Assembly: GCA_009760855.2 (NCBI GenBank)
Contig: WPIO01000082.1
Location: 312,001 to 376,000 of the forward strand
Origin: Cristatella mucedo
Lineage: Eukaryota > Bryozoa > Phylactolaemata > Cristatellidae
Direction of reading: 5' to 3'
Length of the DNA stretch: 64,000 nucleotides
Positions 46,671 through 62,894 of this stretch are shown piece by piece (the stretch's first letter is position 1; each line of letters starts with the position of its first letter). Position numbers and translations under genes: made by a program. A model generated the notes under the pieces. The model searched no databases. It saw only the letters and a list, made by a program, of their open reading frames with translations, and had not been told where the DNA came from.

Positions 46671-48504
46671 TCCAGCGCTCTAATTCATTTTAATGGGCTG
46701 AAAAGTCACAAGCTCTTAAACGCAGCTTCCTGTTGACTTGCGATCGTTTTCATAAAATTCGAGTTTGAATACTTTGAGCAAGTTTCATTCAATGATGACT
46801 TAAAACGTCCTTGCCCATAGCGTAGCTATAGGACCTGGAATCTTGAACCACTCAGTTGCTTCATTTGAAAGGGGCACATTTGGATGAAAGCGCCGCGACT
46901 GCTTCGATGCCGCCTGATGCTGGCAAGCTACCGTTATTCGTTGCACGAGTTTGCACTCACATACAGTTTCACCTTCACTCACACTTGGGGCGACCATTTC
47001 GTTTCAGACGGTTTCCAGGCGGCACGCCTTCTGAATGGAGCTTCAGACTTTTCTAAAAACGGACGGGAAATTACAGCCCCTCGTAGAGGAGCCCTTTCGG
47101 TCGGCGAGATGCTTCAAGCTGTTTCTCCTGAGACAGGCCACTGACGTTTGTTTTAGGCGGGGCTGCGCCAGCCTGATGGACAGGGAGCCCTGTGAGCGCA
47201 GATGAGGCTGTACAAATCGAGGGCAGCAGCAGTTACTTTTTAGACTGCTGTCAAAAAAGGCTTTTTTTTCCGTGCGAATATTCAGATTTTTCAAAACTGT
47301 GTATTATCATTTTTAGAAGGGCTCAACAAAATCTCATTTGTTCGGCGCTTCTTTGATTAGAATATGAATCTGATTCTAGAAAAGCCTACCAAGGTATTTT
47401 CAATGAAGCCAAATAATTTTTACGCAGGAGAGGCTAACGAGACCTGCAGGCTGGTGCAAATTTGACGCAAAGTTTCCCATTCTATCTCTAGGTAGCCATC
47501 ATACGTAGACGGATGGTAAAAAAATGCCTTTCCGGCGGAGCCCCGGGATAGCTCTAGCCCTTAGTCAATTCTTCAGGCTGAAACTTCACTTCTGGAATTG
47601 CTAGACAATTTAACTTCTCAAAATCAGCACTTTAGGGTGCTAGATAGCGACGACCCGTTAATACTAATTGTAGCAAAGAGCGCCTAAGAATGTTAGCATT
47701 CATTTAAGTCCTTTCTGGTTGCTCTAACGGGAACCGCAGTGAAACCGTATGAGTAGTATTTATCGAGCCTTTTTCTAGCCCCCCCCCCCCACTACGAAAG
47801 CCCAGCAGAAAATCTAGGATTTTCACAAATTACCCCAGGGAGGCTGCTAATAGGGCTGAAAATGCAGTAAATAAAACAATCGGATTTAAAGTGCTACACG
47901 GCTGTTCTAAAGGCTCGTTGGCATCTCACGTTAAGCTTTTTCTTGAGAATAAGCGGTTTCTGTAGGTTTTTAGGTGTGAGAGTCTCATAGACATGCACGT
48001 CTTTGGAATGCACATTAGCATTGCCTTCCACAGGGGCTGTCATTACTTTTCTCCAAAGCGATCGCGTAGTCGAGATGGTAAGTCCGGAACTATGTGTAGA
48101 CATTTTTAAGGACGCTGCCCTAGGCGCGCTGCCTCGGGCTCCCCTAGTAAGGGTTACGAATTTCTGTTTCGTATTTCGAAAGAGGATTCTGGATAACCCA
48201 TATCGACATGGAGCTAAAGCATTTCCTGAGTTTTTCAAGTGTTTGACTGTGGCTAAAGTGAACAGTTAGAGTAAAGTAAGAGTTAAAATCAAACAAATGG
48301 CTGTACAGAACCGAATTTCTTTTTTGAGTGGATTTCGAAAAGAAATGTTACCGACATTCGGCAACGCTTCACGCTGTTTAGGTGAAGCCTCCGAAATATA
48401 GGCCCTTCGTATCGCTCCTGTCCTTAACGCTGCCAGCCGCTGCTGGTAAGGGGTAGGTAGTAAAGGTAAAGTAAGGTAGTAAAGGCATGCGATCGTGTTT
48501 CCCT
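46671..48504. other. Unassigned sequence
   Basis: A poly-C run is at 47779-47790. Overlapping open frames at 47890-48270 on both strands have no recognisable similarity. Confidence 0.35.
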
Positions 48505-48600
48505 TGCCGCATATGTAAAGTTCCTAGAAAGAGATTTAGCTCTCTGAGGATGCTATACAAATCTATGATTAATATTAATATAATTATTATGCGCTCTAGT
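48505..48600 (+). repeat. LINE 3' tail
   Basis: CATATGTAAAGTTCCTAGAA, GAGATTTAGCTCTCTGAGGA, then ATT-rich end. Confidence 0.75.
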
Positions 48601-48946
48601 TCCACGGGTTACTAAATTAAGTATGCTGTACATCATACACCTGCGGGTCCTATTGAGAAATATGCAAAGGCAAAGGCCAAGCATCTATTTTGGACTCGGT
48701 AGCAGCTGTTCTTGGCTTTGAGCCGTCGTACTCAACGCCCTTTTCATGGCTACGAGTCGCGTCTTAGAAGCGCCGGGCACTTGTAACTGGAGCTGCAAAA
48801 ATACTTTTTGCTGCAATCAAGAGAACTGCTTGAGAAACGTGTAGATCTAATAGACAGATGAAGACATGCATTCGTGAAAAAACTCATTACAACAAAAGTA
48901 GTCATCGGTTCAACGATATATGGCAATATATATATATATATATATT

Positions 48947-49120
<174 letters not shown>

Positions 49121-49135
49121 ATTGCCGTATGTGTA

Positions 49136-49414
49136 GTCAGCCCCGACTCACAAAATAAATAGGGACTGGAAAACCTTTCGTAAGTAAATTTTCTTAAGTC
49201 GAGAATGGTTAACGTTACGTTCTACTACGATACGTTCGGACGTTGTTAAGCATTGTTTCCTCTCCACAGTTTGCGTACTGTCAAATCTACTGATACAAGC
49301 GGATTTTGAAAGTTTTCTTGTATACATTTTGATTTTCAATTTTTGTGCATGACCATTGCCGAGTTCGTATTATTGATTTTTCGTACGACAAATCGTCGTA
49401 TGTCGAGGACTGAC
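49136..49414. mobile_element. Short Tigger-derived MITE-like element
   Basis: About 280 bases with ends GTCAGCCCCGACTCAC and GTATGTCGAGGACTGAC, imperfect inverted repeats. Inside, the right half resembles the right end of the 11.3-12.5 kb Tigger copy (ATTTTGATTTTCAATTTTTG, GACCATTGCCGAGTTCGTAT). No coding capacity. Confidence 0.75.
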
Positions 49415-49425
49415 ATGAATCAATA

Positions 49426-51010
49426 CAGTCAGCCCCGACTTACGAAATTGATAGGGACAGAAAAACCTGTCGTAAGTAGAACTTTCATAAGTCGAGAATT
49501 GTAAATGAAACTTCCTTCTATGATACATTCTGACGAAGACATGGACAGATAAACGGACTAAGTTGTTTATAAAATACGTAACAAATAAGAAATAAATAAG
49601 TGCAAGTAATTATAATTATATTTACATACCATAATGCGGAGTCTTTTTGGGCAAAAAGAAGCTGGTAGTTGTAGTACTGTACATTGCGTTTGATTTGGAG
49701 GAGAGTGAGGAGTTGGACGCTCTTGATGGAAGATCATCCACTCCCACTTCATCTTAACCCTCGCCACCGGTAGATGGCTGAGGTGATTCAGCGGCTTTGC
49801 TGGTGGATAGTTTGGGGTCACTTGTTTCTATCTTGATGAAATAAAAATCGAGCTTTGAATGTCTTAAAGTATTTTTCTTTCACGCAAGATTTTGCGATAA
49901 CAGGCAACAGAATAATTTATTTGCCTTTAAACTTTAAGATATCGTTCGAAGTTGCAGTCATCTTTTTCTAGAAACTGCACTCCATGAGCGATAGAGGAGA
50001 ATGTCTAAGCATTTATTTTATGTTAAAGCTTCGTGAAACCACATATGATTCGTCACCACTTGTTTCGTTTTTCTTATTTCAGTTTCTAATTCTATCAATT
50101 CTTCATTACTTAACTCGCCACCTTCTTCATCAAGAGCTCGACAAAGTCGTCTGTGTTAAGATTAATGTTGAGCTGTTTACTAAGTCCCACAGTTTTCTGT
50201 CCAATGCTTTCACTGCACAGTCTTTGTCAAAACCATTAAAGTCATTCATATCTGAACGCAACATTTTTTCCACACGCCATTTATGAACATCATCATCCCA
50301 TCATCCCTCGCACATTACATGTTTTTGAAGGCATATAAGATGTTGTGGCTGCACCCAAATCTGTGGTGTTGAGTGGCATGAAAATCACTCTCACGTTTGA
50401 ATCCAGCTCTCCAAGATGAGCATTATTCACAATCAGCAGGGTTTTGAAGGTAATATTCCTATAATGCTAGTAGACTTTTGAAGCTGGAATTAAACAGTGC
50501 AGGAACCATTCCTAAAAAAGCACCCCTGTCACCCCTGTTTTCTGGTCATATCGGTTAAAACAAGCAGTGTCCTTGTTGATGTTCTTGAAGGCACGGGAGT
50601 TCGCAGAAGGATAAATCAGGAAAGATTACAGCTTGAAGTCTGCCACGTTTTATTCAAGTAACAACGTCAGCCAATCGTTGAAAGCCAGACGTCGCTTTGC
50701 CTCCTGGTGTATGTACGTTCGATCTCAGGCATACGTTTCCAGAAAAGCGTTGCTTCATCCACGTTAAAAATCTGTTCCGGCAAATAATTTTTTTCCTTAA
50801 TCAGTTTATTGAGCTCTTCCTTAAACTTCTTCTCAGCTTGCTTATCGCTTCGCAGCTTATAAGCACTTGCAGCTTCGCCAGTGATTTTAGTCCCGTGGAA
50901 TGAATGGCGTTTCCTGAGGCGATCAAACCAGCCATGGTTTGCAGAACAATATTTATCGTAGGTTAGATCATTAAGCTGCCTCATAAGGTCATTAAAGAGC
51001 TCCTCGGTTT
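49426..51010 (-). mobile_element. Tigger/pogo transposon copy with DNA-binding and partial DDE regions
   Basis: The left end TACAGTCAGCCCCGACTTACGA starts 11 bases after the MITE. On the minus strand, 50984-50667 gives HGWFDRLRKRHSFHGTKITG, EAASAYKLRSDKQAEKKFKE, LPEQIFNVDEATLFWKRMPE. Further on, frameshifted, come FKTLLIVNNAHLGEL (the DDE second acidic region, with Asn for Asp) and VIFMPLNTTDL at about 50455-50360. It stops at the CA array near 51031. Inactive. Confidence 0.85.
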
Positions 51011-51029
51011 AGCTAGGATAGTCATCGTC

Positions 51030-51711
<682 letters not shown>

Positions 51712-51868
51712 GCTGATTAGGCAGCCTTATTTACTGTATATAACACCCGAAGAGCCTTTGGGGTAATCACGCGCTTGCAGCAGGCAATAAGGAACTGTGT
51801 GCTTCCGGATTCGAACCCAGGACCTGGGTGGTGAAGTGTGCAAACCGCACTGTGCACTAGCGGCCGTT
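51712..51868 (-). repeat. SINE family 1, diverged
   Basis: On the minus strand: B box GTTCGAATCC, TGCAAGCGCGTGATTACCCC body and a degraded AGGCTGCCTAATCAGCC tail. Confidence 0.7.
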
Positions 51869-51954
51869 GCCCACAAGAAAGCTCAACGGAACTACACGCT
51901 GACACCCCGACACACGCCCTGACAAAGGCCTGACAAACACGAACAATGAAAGCA

Positions 51955-52990
51955 CCCTGACACACAGAAAGATATTACCACGTTAACGTCCAGCTCATTC
52001 AGCAACGCCTTGCTGATGAACAGGGTGACACCTACTACTGCATCATGGCGGATTAGAAACACGATGCGAGCCAGAAAGTGCCGCTGGCCGTTGTCAACCG
52101 CTTTGTCATGATCAAGACCAGCCGATGCTGCGTCTAAACTGGGGTAGTGAGATCAACAGTTTGACTGGACTTGCCAAGAGCATGAACAAGCGGAGTTACC
52201 AAGGACACGGTTGATGTCATAAGGTTCCATTCGCGAAATTGCTTTGTGTGCAAGAATGGCGTTTTAGATATTGCACCATTCTTCACTTTTATCAGTGATT
52301 TCCTCAATGTGGCTACTCGCTCGTGCAAGTGCAAAGAACTTACAGTCAGAGTCGAAGGCTTTTGTCCCACTGTCTCACGGGATCGATGCGCTAGACATTT
52401 AGCACTAACTACCTTCGGCATGACAAGCTCTCGTCTTGGTGCGTACATGAACACAAATGAATATCTTTACCGCGTCAGAATTTTCAGCGCTTCGACCGGT
52501 AAGGACTTCAAGTTCGAGTTTAGATTTCTATTCAACACCGAGTTAACAAAGATGCTCAATCTGGCTGCGTTCTGTCGCCCCGGAATCATTGTGCTACCTT
52601 TGATCCGGATAAACTCACGGAGCTCGCCTGCCGGTTTTACGCCATCGACTTATCCAACTTGGAGGTAATCCTATTGAAGCAGCAACTGCTTAACATGCGC
52701 ATAGGCATGAAGAAATATGAGACAGTGTAGAATGTCAACACATCGCATCAACTCTGCATTCTGCTTATGCAGGCAGGAGAAGCTGCAATCGGCTGCCGAA
52801 TGGTCTACCGGCTAATGCATCTGATTCGGACACTGTGAGTGTCAACCGACATGATCGAGAGCATCTTCGGCTGCTTTAAAGTTTATGAAGACTCATGTTC
52901 ATGTGACGATGGGCGCAGACATCGACAATACCATTTTTGTGAGAAGGATATACAGTAGCTACGACCGTAACTAACGACGAGATAACTACG
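51955..52990 (+). pseudogene. hAT-type transposase remnant
   Basis: The plus strand, across stops and frameshifts, has QQRLADEQGDTYYCIMAD...SQKVPLAVVNRFV at about 51990-52110, like the (Y)SIMADET.D.S..EQL..V.R(Y)V block of hAT transposases. The hAT dimerisation end follows: DPDKLTELACRFYAIDLSNL, CRMVYRLMHLI, VSTDMIESIFGCFK (consensus LPVSTATTERxFSxLK) at about 52600-52880. No intact frame. Terminal repeats not identified. Confidence 0.65.
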
Positions 52991-53393
52991 TCCTACTTCC
53001 GCATGATGAAAGACCACCGAATGCATGTCAGATAAACATTATGATTGTGCGCTTTAATTTTTCATTACTTTAGATTCTTGCCCCTGCATCAAGATTTTGG
53101 CTTTGTACTTGACCACATGATATTTGAACTTGAAGTATGAAAATAAATTACACTTATCGGTTAAGCGTTTCACTGAAGGAACTTAAAACAAATTCATTTT
53201 GCCGATGAAACTAACAACTATTGCTTTGCAGTATTAAAAAATTAAGTTTCGCTTTCTGTAGAGAGGTGTAGTGTTGGTGCGTTCACGTGGAGTGCTAATT
53301 GTTGGGGGCATCCTGGTTTTGCCACCTGGTACCAACGCTGCAGCCATACAATTATTTCTCTAGCGCCCTCTTCCTCTCTCCCCATCAGTCACC

Positions 53394-53408
53394 TCTCTCT
53401 CTCTCTCG

Positions 53409-53440
<32 letters not shown>

Positions 53441-53880
53441 CTATCTCTATCTCTATCTCTATCTCTATCTCTATCTCTCTCTATCTCTATCTCTATCTCT
53501 ATCTCTATCTCTATCTCTATCTCTATCTCTATCTCTATATCTATATCTATATCTCTGTCTCTGTCTCTGTCTCTGTCTCTGTCTCTGTCTCTGTCTCTGT
53601 CTCTGTCTCTGTCTCTGTCTCTGCCTCTGCCTCTGTCTCTGTCTCTGTCTCTGCCTCTGTTTCTGTCTCTGTCTCTGTCTCTGTCTCTGTCTCTGGATCT
53701 GCCTCTGCCTCTGCCTCTGCCTCTGCCTCTGCCTCTGCCTCTGTCTCTGTCTATGTCTGTCTCGATCTCTGTCTCTGTCTCTGTCTCGATCTCTGTCTCT
53801 GTCGGTGTCTCTGTCTCTCTGTCTCTGTCTCTCTGTCTCTGTCTCTCTCTTTCTCTTTGTCCCAGTCTCTGTCTCTGTAT
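53394..53880 (+). repeat. Hexanucleotide satellite (TCTCTA, TATATC, TCTCTG, CTGCCT blocks)
   Basis: About 490 bases of pyrimidine-rich hexamers arranged as successive homogeneous blocks. It generates a 209-codon Ser/Ile/Val/Ala frame that is not a gene. Confidence 0.95.
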
Positions 53881-54499
53881 CTCCTCTTAGCTGAGTGGGA
53901 AGCCAATGAGAAAAACACCCCGTATTAGTTCACCGCGTAATGCAGCTGTGGCTGCCTGAGAGAAAGCTTTGGACTGAAAGCCCCAATAGGCCCTATTAAG
54001 CACTGCAGTAGTCTATATGTTTACTAATCTGGCAATCTCCATCTAATAGCGCCTTTTCAGCAATGCCGAGGCCAAAAGGTGGCTCTAGATTTTCGAGAAA
54101 GCCACGAGCGTTGAGAGCGCTTTCATTATTCTCGGATGCCACTAAATGTCCGCATGCAGATACAAAGAGTCTTCATCCGCCTCCTGAGAAGCCTCTTCTG
54201 CAAAGGCACGACATACCACTGGCATGGCACTTCATACATGTCGGACAAATAGAGCGGCAACCTTGTTAATAGTATGGCTAGACATTGATTAGCTTCTTCT
54301 GAAAGAGCAGCTTAATGTGGGGGATTTTCAAGGGACCGAAATTTTAGCGTCAGTGCATGTGAAGCCAGCAGCCTAACGCTGAAACGTGGTTCCGGTATCA
54401 ATGTTACGCTGATAAACTGTTTGAGATGGTGAAATTTGTCCGGCATAAGCAACCAGGGATCATGCGACGCACTCGTCTGCTCGGTTAAACTAATTCTTT
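53881..54499. other. Unassigned sequence
   Basis: Nothing recognised before the LINE begins. Confidence 0.4.
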
Positions 54500-55993
54500 G
54501 GAAATGTACCGCAAGGATATTTCACGTGTACAGTGTTGGTGGGACTTCAAGCTCGTCGGTTCCAGTCTGGCTTTAGAGCTAATCACTCCACAGAGTCAGC
54601 ATTGCTTAGGATATACAACGACCTACTTAGGAATGCAGACATGGGTAGAGTGTCTCTGCTTGTTTTGCTCGATCTTTCGGCAGCTTTTGATACCATCGAT
54701 CACAAAGTTCTTCTAGAGCGCCTCTCATCTCGCCTGGGCATCACTGGCACTGCTCCGCAATGGTTCAGGTCCTATCTCAGTGGGAGACTCCAGAGTATTG
54801 ACGTGAATGGACAAAGATCATCGAGGTACCTCTGAAATATGGGGTACCTCACGGCTCCGTGCTAGGTCCGGTTCTTTTCACGGTTTATACTCTCCCTCTT
54901 GCTGATGTGATTGCCAAGCACAATCTAGGCTTTCACTTCTATGCGGATGACACTCAGTTGTACCTTTGCTTTGATCCCTCCCAGCCTTCGAGCACCTCAA
55001 ATTCTCTCAACTCACCTGCTGCATGTATTGATGACATCCGCACATGGATGGCAGCAAACTTTCTAAAACTAAACGATGATAAAACTAACTTACTAGTTGT
55101 GGGCAAACCCAGTGTGCTTGAGAAATTGGAAAGGCTGACGCTCAAAATAGGCTCTGCCAGCATAACTCCCGGTGAGACAGCTCGAAATCTAGGTGTCATA
55201 TTCCAAAGCGACCTCTCGTTAGACGACCACATCAGCTCCACAGTCAAATCCGCCTACTTTCAGCTACATAGCATTGCTAAAATTCGGGCTTGTTTAGATA
55301 AGGATACCACATCTAAGTTGGTCCATGCATTCGTGACATCCCGTCTCGACTTCTGCAACTCACTGCTTACTGGCCTACTGGCATGTGCAATCAGGAGATT
55401 GCAGCTGGTGCAAAACTCTGCAGCTAGGCTTGTCTGTCGTGAGCGTCGCAGTTGCCGCATCACACCACTTCTCGCCGACCTGCACTGGCTACCAGTTAAG
55501 CAACTGATTGACTTCAAGGTTTTTTTGCTCACTTTAGGTCACTTCATTCTTTGGCTCCAGCCTATCTCTCAGATCTACTCCGCCACCAGGCCAAGCATCG
55601 TGCCACCTGCTTTTCGGAATCCAACAGTCTACCAATACCTCGTACAAACCTCAAATCTTTTGGAGACCCGACTTGCGTCAGAACATCCCCTGACTTGACC
55701 ACATTTAAAAAGAACTTGAAAACACACCTATTTAAAACAGCATTTAGTGGGTCGTTGTTATTCGTCCTTCATGTGCTTATGCGTGCTGACACTGTGTATG
55801 CTGCCACTAACCACATTTGCATGATGACCCTGTGCATGTCACCCTTAACTATGCTATTCATTTTGTCTGTTTATCAAGCATGATATTACTCACCATTCAA
55901 TTGCATTTCCCTTTGCAGCACATGTAAAGCGCCTAGAAAGAGATTGAGTTCTCTGAGGGTGCTTTATCGAGTGCATTATTATTATTATTAAGC
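54500..55993 (+). mobile_element. Best-preserved L2/CR1-like LINE copy (5'-truncated)
   Basis: ANHSTESALLRIYNDLLRNA, VLLDLSAAFDTIDHKVLLER, RSYLSGRLQSIDVNG; a one-base frameshift near 54825; then YGVPHGSVLGPVLFTVYTLP, FHFYADDTQLY with YADD at 54940-54951, KLNDDKTNLLVVGKP, GVIFQSDLSLDDHISSTVKS, TSRLDFCNSLLTGLL and LADLHWLPVKQLIDFKV. A second frameshift near 55545 leads to APAYLSDLLRHQAKH. A small deletion removes the AFSSYAPKAWNSL block. The 3' UTR ends in the hairpin tail (55925-55970) and ATTATTATTATT. The endonuclease is absent. Confidence 0.92.
55925..55992 (+). repeat. LINE 3' terminal hairpin, reference copy
   Basis: AAGCGCCTAGAAAGAGATTG with AGTTCTCTGAGGGTGCTTTA: GCGCC pairs with GGTGC/GGCGC and AGAGA with TCTCT. 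The same shape is kept in all LINE tails and family-2 SINEs in this window. Confidence 0.8.
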
Positions 55994-56139
55994 TTCGGTT
56001 TTGGAAGCGTTGAATATTACCAATTTCACGTTCAAGCTGACTGTGATGACGGCCGGTTGCTAATCGGAAGTGCCACAGGTGCTAGCACTCACGAAGTTGC
56101 TGAGTTTGAGATCAATTATTACATATTACAAACCATGTG

Positions 56140-56245
56140 AGTATGCTTTCTTTACAGCCTATGTAAAGTGCTTAGAAAGAGATTAAACTCTTCGAGGATG
56201 CTATTCAAATGTATTACTATTTTAATGTATTATTATTATTATCAT
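56140..56245 (+). repeat. LINE 3' tail
   Basis: AGCCTATGTAAAGTGCTTAG, AGAGATTAAACTCTTCGAGG, then ATTATTATT. Confidence 0.75.
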
Positions 56246-57064
56246 ATGCTTAATTCTTACATGCGCTGATTGAAAGCTCGCATTAAATTTGGTATGCTCA
56301 GTCTTGTATTTTAAATATGCTCAGCGGTGTTTCCAATTTGCTTCAGGTCTGGTACTGGTTTCTTAAAAGCTGCTAGATGGATACATGTAGGAATATGCTC
56401 CACACATTGGCTCTGCATCCAGTTACAGAGTTCCCCAACAGCGTCTAGAGAACTGCGCTGCCATCTCATAGGCGAATCATTCCAAACGCACTTAACTTGC
56501 TTTGCCGTCGCTTAAAAGCGTTGCTAGCTCCGTATATTGGTTCGCTCAACATTTTCAGCCGAATCACGTTTGTCGTCACCCTAGTTATCCTCGCCGCTAA
56601 AAGGATTATGCGTTCATACGTAAGCGAAAACAGTTGAAATGGCCAGCGTCTTTAGTTCAACTGCACTTAGTGCGTTTTTGTCTCGTATTAAGACATACTA
56701 TTTAACTTTAAAAAATTAATTATTTACAGTATACGACATTCGCTCAACTTGAATGGTGAAGAAAGAAGGGTACGGTCGCAAGGGATCTTGAAATTGACTA
56801 GGCGTTCGTGTGAATTTTGCGGTGTAGTCGAGCGAAGAGTACGTTCTGGCCAGCTGACGAAATCCACGGTACCACTATGAAGGTGCGGGCGGAATGGCAG
56901 CGCTACCCCTGCTGTGTAAGGAATGTACAGTGTAAGCGCCACGACATCCAGGCGAGCAGCTGATGCTAAGGGAAGGCCGTGAGAAATGCGCGCAAGCCAA
57001 GCCGATCTGCGAGCGCCCGGAAGCGCCGAAGAAATCGGAAAGTCAGCCCAGGTCAAGGGAAATG
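56246..57064. other. Unassigned sequence with two open frames on the minus strand
   Basis: 56515-56315 (minus) is open and reads MRWQRSSLDAVGELCNWMQS, then EHIPTCIHLAAFKKP, and ends in TAA. 57071-56724 (minus) is open for 115 codons. Neither is recognised. They may be transposon pieces. Confidence 0.3.
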
Positions 57065-57188
57065 CTGGCACTCACTCTTGACGACGCAGATCGCGGATTC
57101 GAGTCCTACAGCAGGAAATCCTTAATTGCCCACTGCAAGCGGGATGACAGCCGTTAATGCTCTTCTGCCGCTTCTAGGCTGTTTGATC
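57065..57188 (+). repeat. SINE family 1, 5'-truncated
   Basis: B box GATTCGAGTCC, CCACTGCAAGCGGGATGACA body, and GCTCTTCTGCCGCTTCTAGG...GGCTGTTTGATC tail. Confidence 0.7.
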
Positions 57189-57245
57189 GATTAATCAAAG
57201 TAAACTTCATCGAAATGCCCGCATAACTGTAGCAATAGTGCTCGT

Positions 57246-57251
57246 TTTATT
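57246..57251 (-). terminator. Poly(A) signal of the TGF-beta ligand gene
   Basis: AATAAA on the minus strand lies about 320 bases after the stop codon, in AT-rich sequence just beyond the GC-rich last exon. Confidence 0.5.
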
Positions 57252-57569
57252 ATGAAATTAAACTTTCAAAAAATATTCCAAAAAAATATAAGACCGCTAA
57301 TGGTGGCGTTCGCTGGACAGCAGCGGACTTGACTGACTGGACTTCGCCGGACATTGGACTCCTGACTTCGCCGACATTGGCCGACTCTGCGCGAAGCGCT
57401 TCTCGCCCGCCGAACCAACCCGACCACGCGTCGCGAGCGATGCGAGTGGTGGTAGCCAGCACTGTCAAGCGCGCTGCTACCGACCGACACCGAACTCGGA
57501 CTCTGCTGCCGCGGACTCTTCCGTCGCTGGCCAGCATCCAGCCGCCGCGTCCGGGGTTGCATCGAGCGC

Positions 57570-61507
<3,938 letters not shown>

Positions 61508-61590
61508 GCTTTGCGTCGTCGACGTGGCCTGGCAGGCGAGTGCTGGAGCCACTCTCGCTCGTGATCCCGGTCTCTGGCGGCTCTGCGGCC

Positions 61591-61598
61591 TTTATAAA
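61591..61598 (-). promoter_or_regulatory. TATA box of the TGF-beta ligand gene
   Basis: TTTATAAA is the only AT-rich octamer in a strongly GC-rich stretch. It lies 84 bases upstream of the ATG at 61507, so transcription would start about 50-60 bases before the start codon. The element is a perfect palindrome and could serve either strand. Confidence 0.55.
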
Positions 61599-62396
61599 TG
61601 CGGGGCCGCGCGTCCCCGGAGACCGCTATGCGATCACTCGGCTGACGATTCTATTAGCCGAGACAAATAATCCCTGCGCCGGCGGAAAGCAGCGGCTAGC
61701 CCGGTCGCCACCGTCCATTCGCCGTCGACGCTTGGCACCACTCGCTCGGCGGCGCCATGCGAGGCCGAGTCGACACCTCCCGGCACCTCCGGTCGGCCGC
61801 TCGAGTCCTCGAGACCTCCGCGGCGGTCGTGCGGCAGCGCCCGGCAGCCGTCGCAGAGCTAGCGAGCGAACGGCGGCGGGGTGGAGTGTCACTCAGTCCC
61901 CCGCCGAATGGTAAGGAGTCTCGCGAGTCTTTCGTGAGTCTCGCGAGTCTTGCGTGAGTCTCGGGCGGCGAGTGGAGGTCGAAAGATTGTCCATCCAGTT
62001 CCGAACCGCCGCTTCAATTTTCAAATGAATCGTCGCTCGCCCGCACGCACCGCCGCCGCCGCCTGGAGCCTGCAGTCGAACCGTCTCGCCGCCACCCGCC
62101 ACCGCCGCCGCCGCGAGGCGGTTCAGTAGTTTGCGGCCGAGTCGGGCAGCCCTCGGCGGGCTGGCGGTACTTGGACATCCGACGTCGCGGCTGAGCAGCC
62201 TTAAACTCAGAGCGGACACGTGCAACCGATGCGGCGCCGACGTGTCTCGCTTGCAGACGGGCGTTCTCTTTAGCAGCGCAGAACTTGATGCGAAGAGGCG
62301 TCGCTCAGCAGACGCCGAAGTGAGCGCCGCTCCAGCGCTGCGCTCGTTTCCGCGTCTGCTGATGAGTCAAGCGCCCCGAGACGGGGGGGGCATAAG
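61599..62396. other. CpG-rich region upstream of the TGF-beta ligand gene
   Basis: GC-rich sequence with overlapping frames on both strands and no recognised product. A direct repeat of GTCTCGCGAGTCTT type is at about 61918-61960. Probably upstream regulatory or untranslated sequence. Confidence 0.45.
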
Positions 62397-62403
62397 ATGA
62401 GCT

Positions 62404-62679
62404 TTGGGTGCTTTCCGCGAACTCGAGCGGTGCAAGAGCTTCAAGGAAGCTCTTGCCCAGCGCATTGTAGCGCATTGCGACGCGGAGATTATAGATTCGA
62501 ACGCTGCGAAGTACTCTGCGCGAGAGATTGCTGCTTTAATGCTCGCCATGAAGGAATTGCGACGCTTGAATTGCAGATTTCTTCCCAATTCATTCAAGGC
62601 ACCGCGCGGTTCGAATCAACGAAGAACCGATCAAAGACACGAAACGAAATCCAACTATCAGATGGAGATACTAAAGTAA
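62404..62679 (+). CDS. Unrecognised possible coding segment
   Basis: The frame reads FRELERCKSFKEALAQRIVA, then SNAAKYSAREIAALMLAMKE and LRRLNCRFLPNSFK, an evenly helical, protein-like sequence of up to 91 codons. It has no ATG at its start (an in-frame TGA lies just before), so it would need an upstream exon or be a processed fragment. The opposite strand is also open over the same stretch. Confidence 0.3.
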   Translation: MGAFRELERCKSFKEALAQRIVAHCDAEIIDSNAAKYSAREIAALMLAMKELRRLNCRFLPNSFKAPRGSNQRRTDQRHETKSNYQMEILK

Positions 62680-62894
62680 AGAAGGTCAAGTTACTCTACT
62701 GAAGTTAGTCTTTAAATTCACGGAATGGCTGTGTCATGCTGTTTTGATCCGTGGCTCCGGAAAAGTAACGAGTGACTGTGGAGCAGTGATATTCAACGTT
62801 CGAGCTTTCACTGTTGGGCTAGCGCCCGCTTCCTCAGGAGCAAATGATAGCTAAATAAGAGCGGTCCGATTGAGTCCAGGTTGTATCAGATAGA

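Noticed and set aside
51990-52110. Immunoglobulin-like DxGxYYC motif
   Set aside because: DEQGDTYYCIMAD looked Ig-like, but the following sequence and the downstream dimerisation region fit a hAT transposase better.
53299-53928. 209-residue repetitive protein
   Set aside because: Produced entirely by the hexamer satellite.
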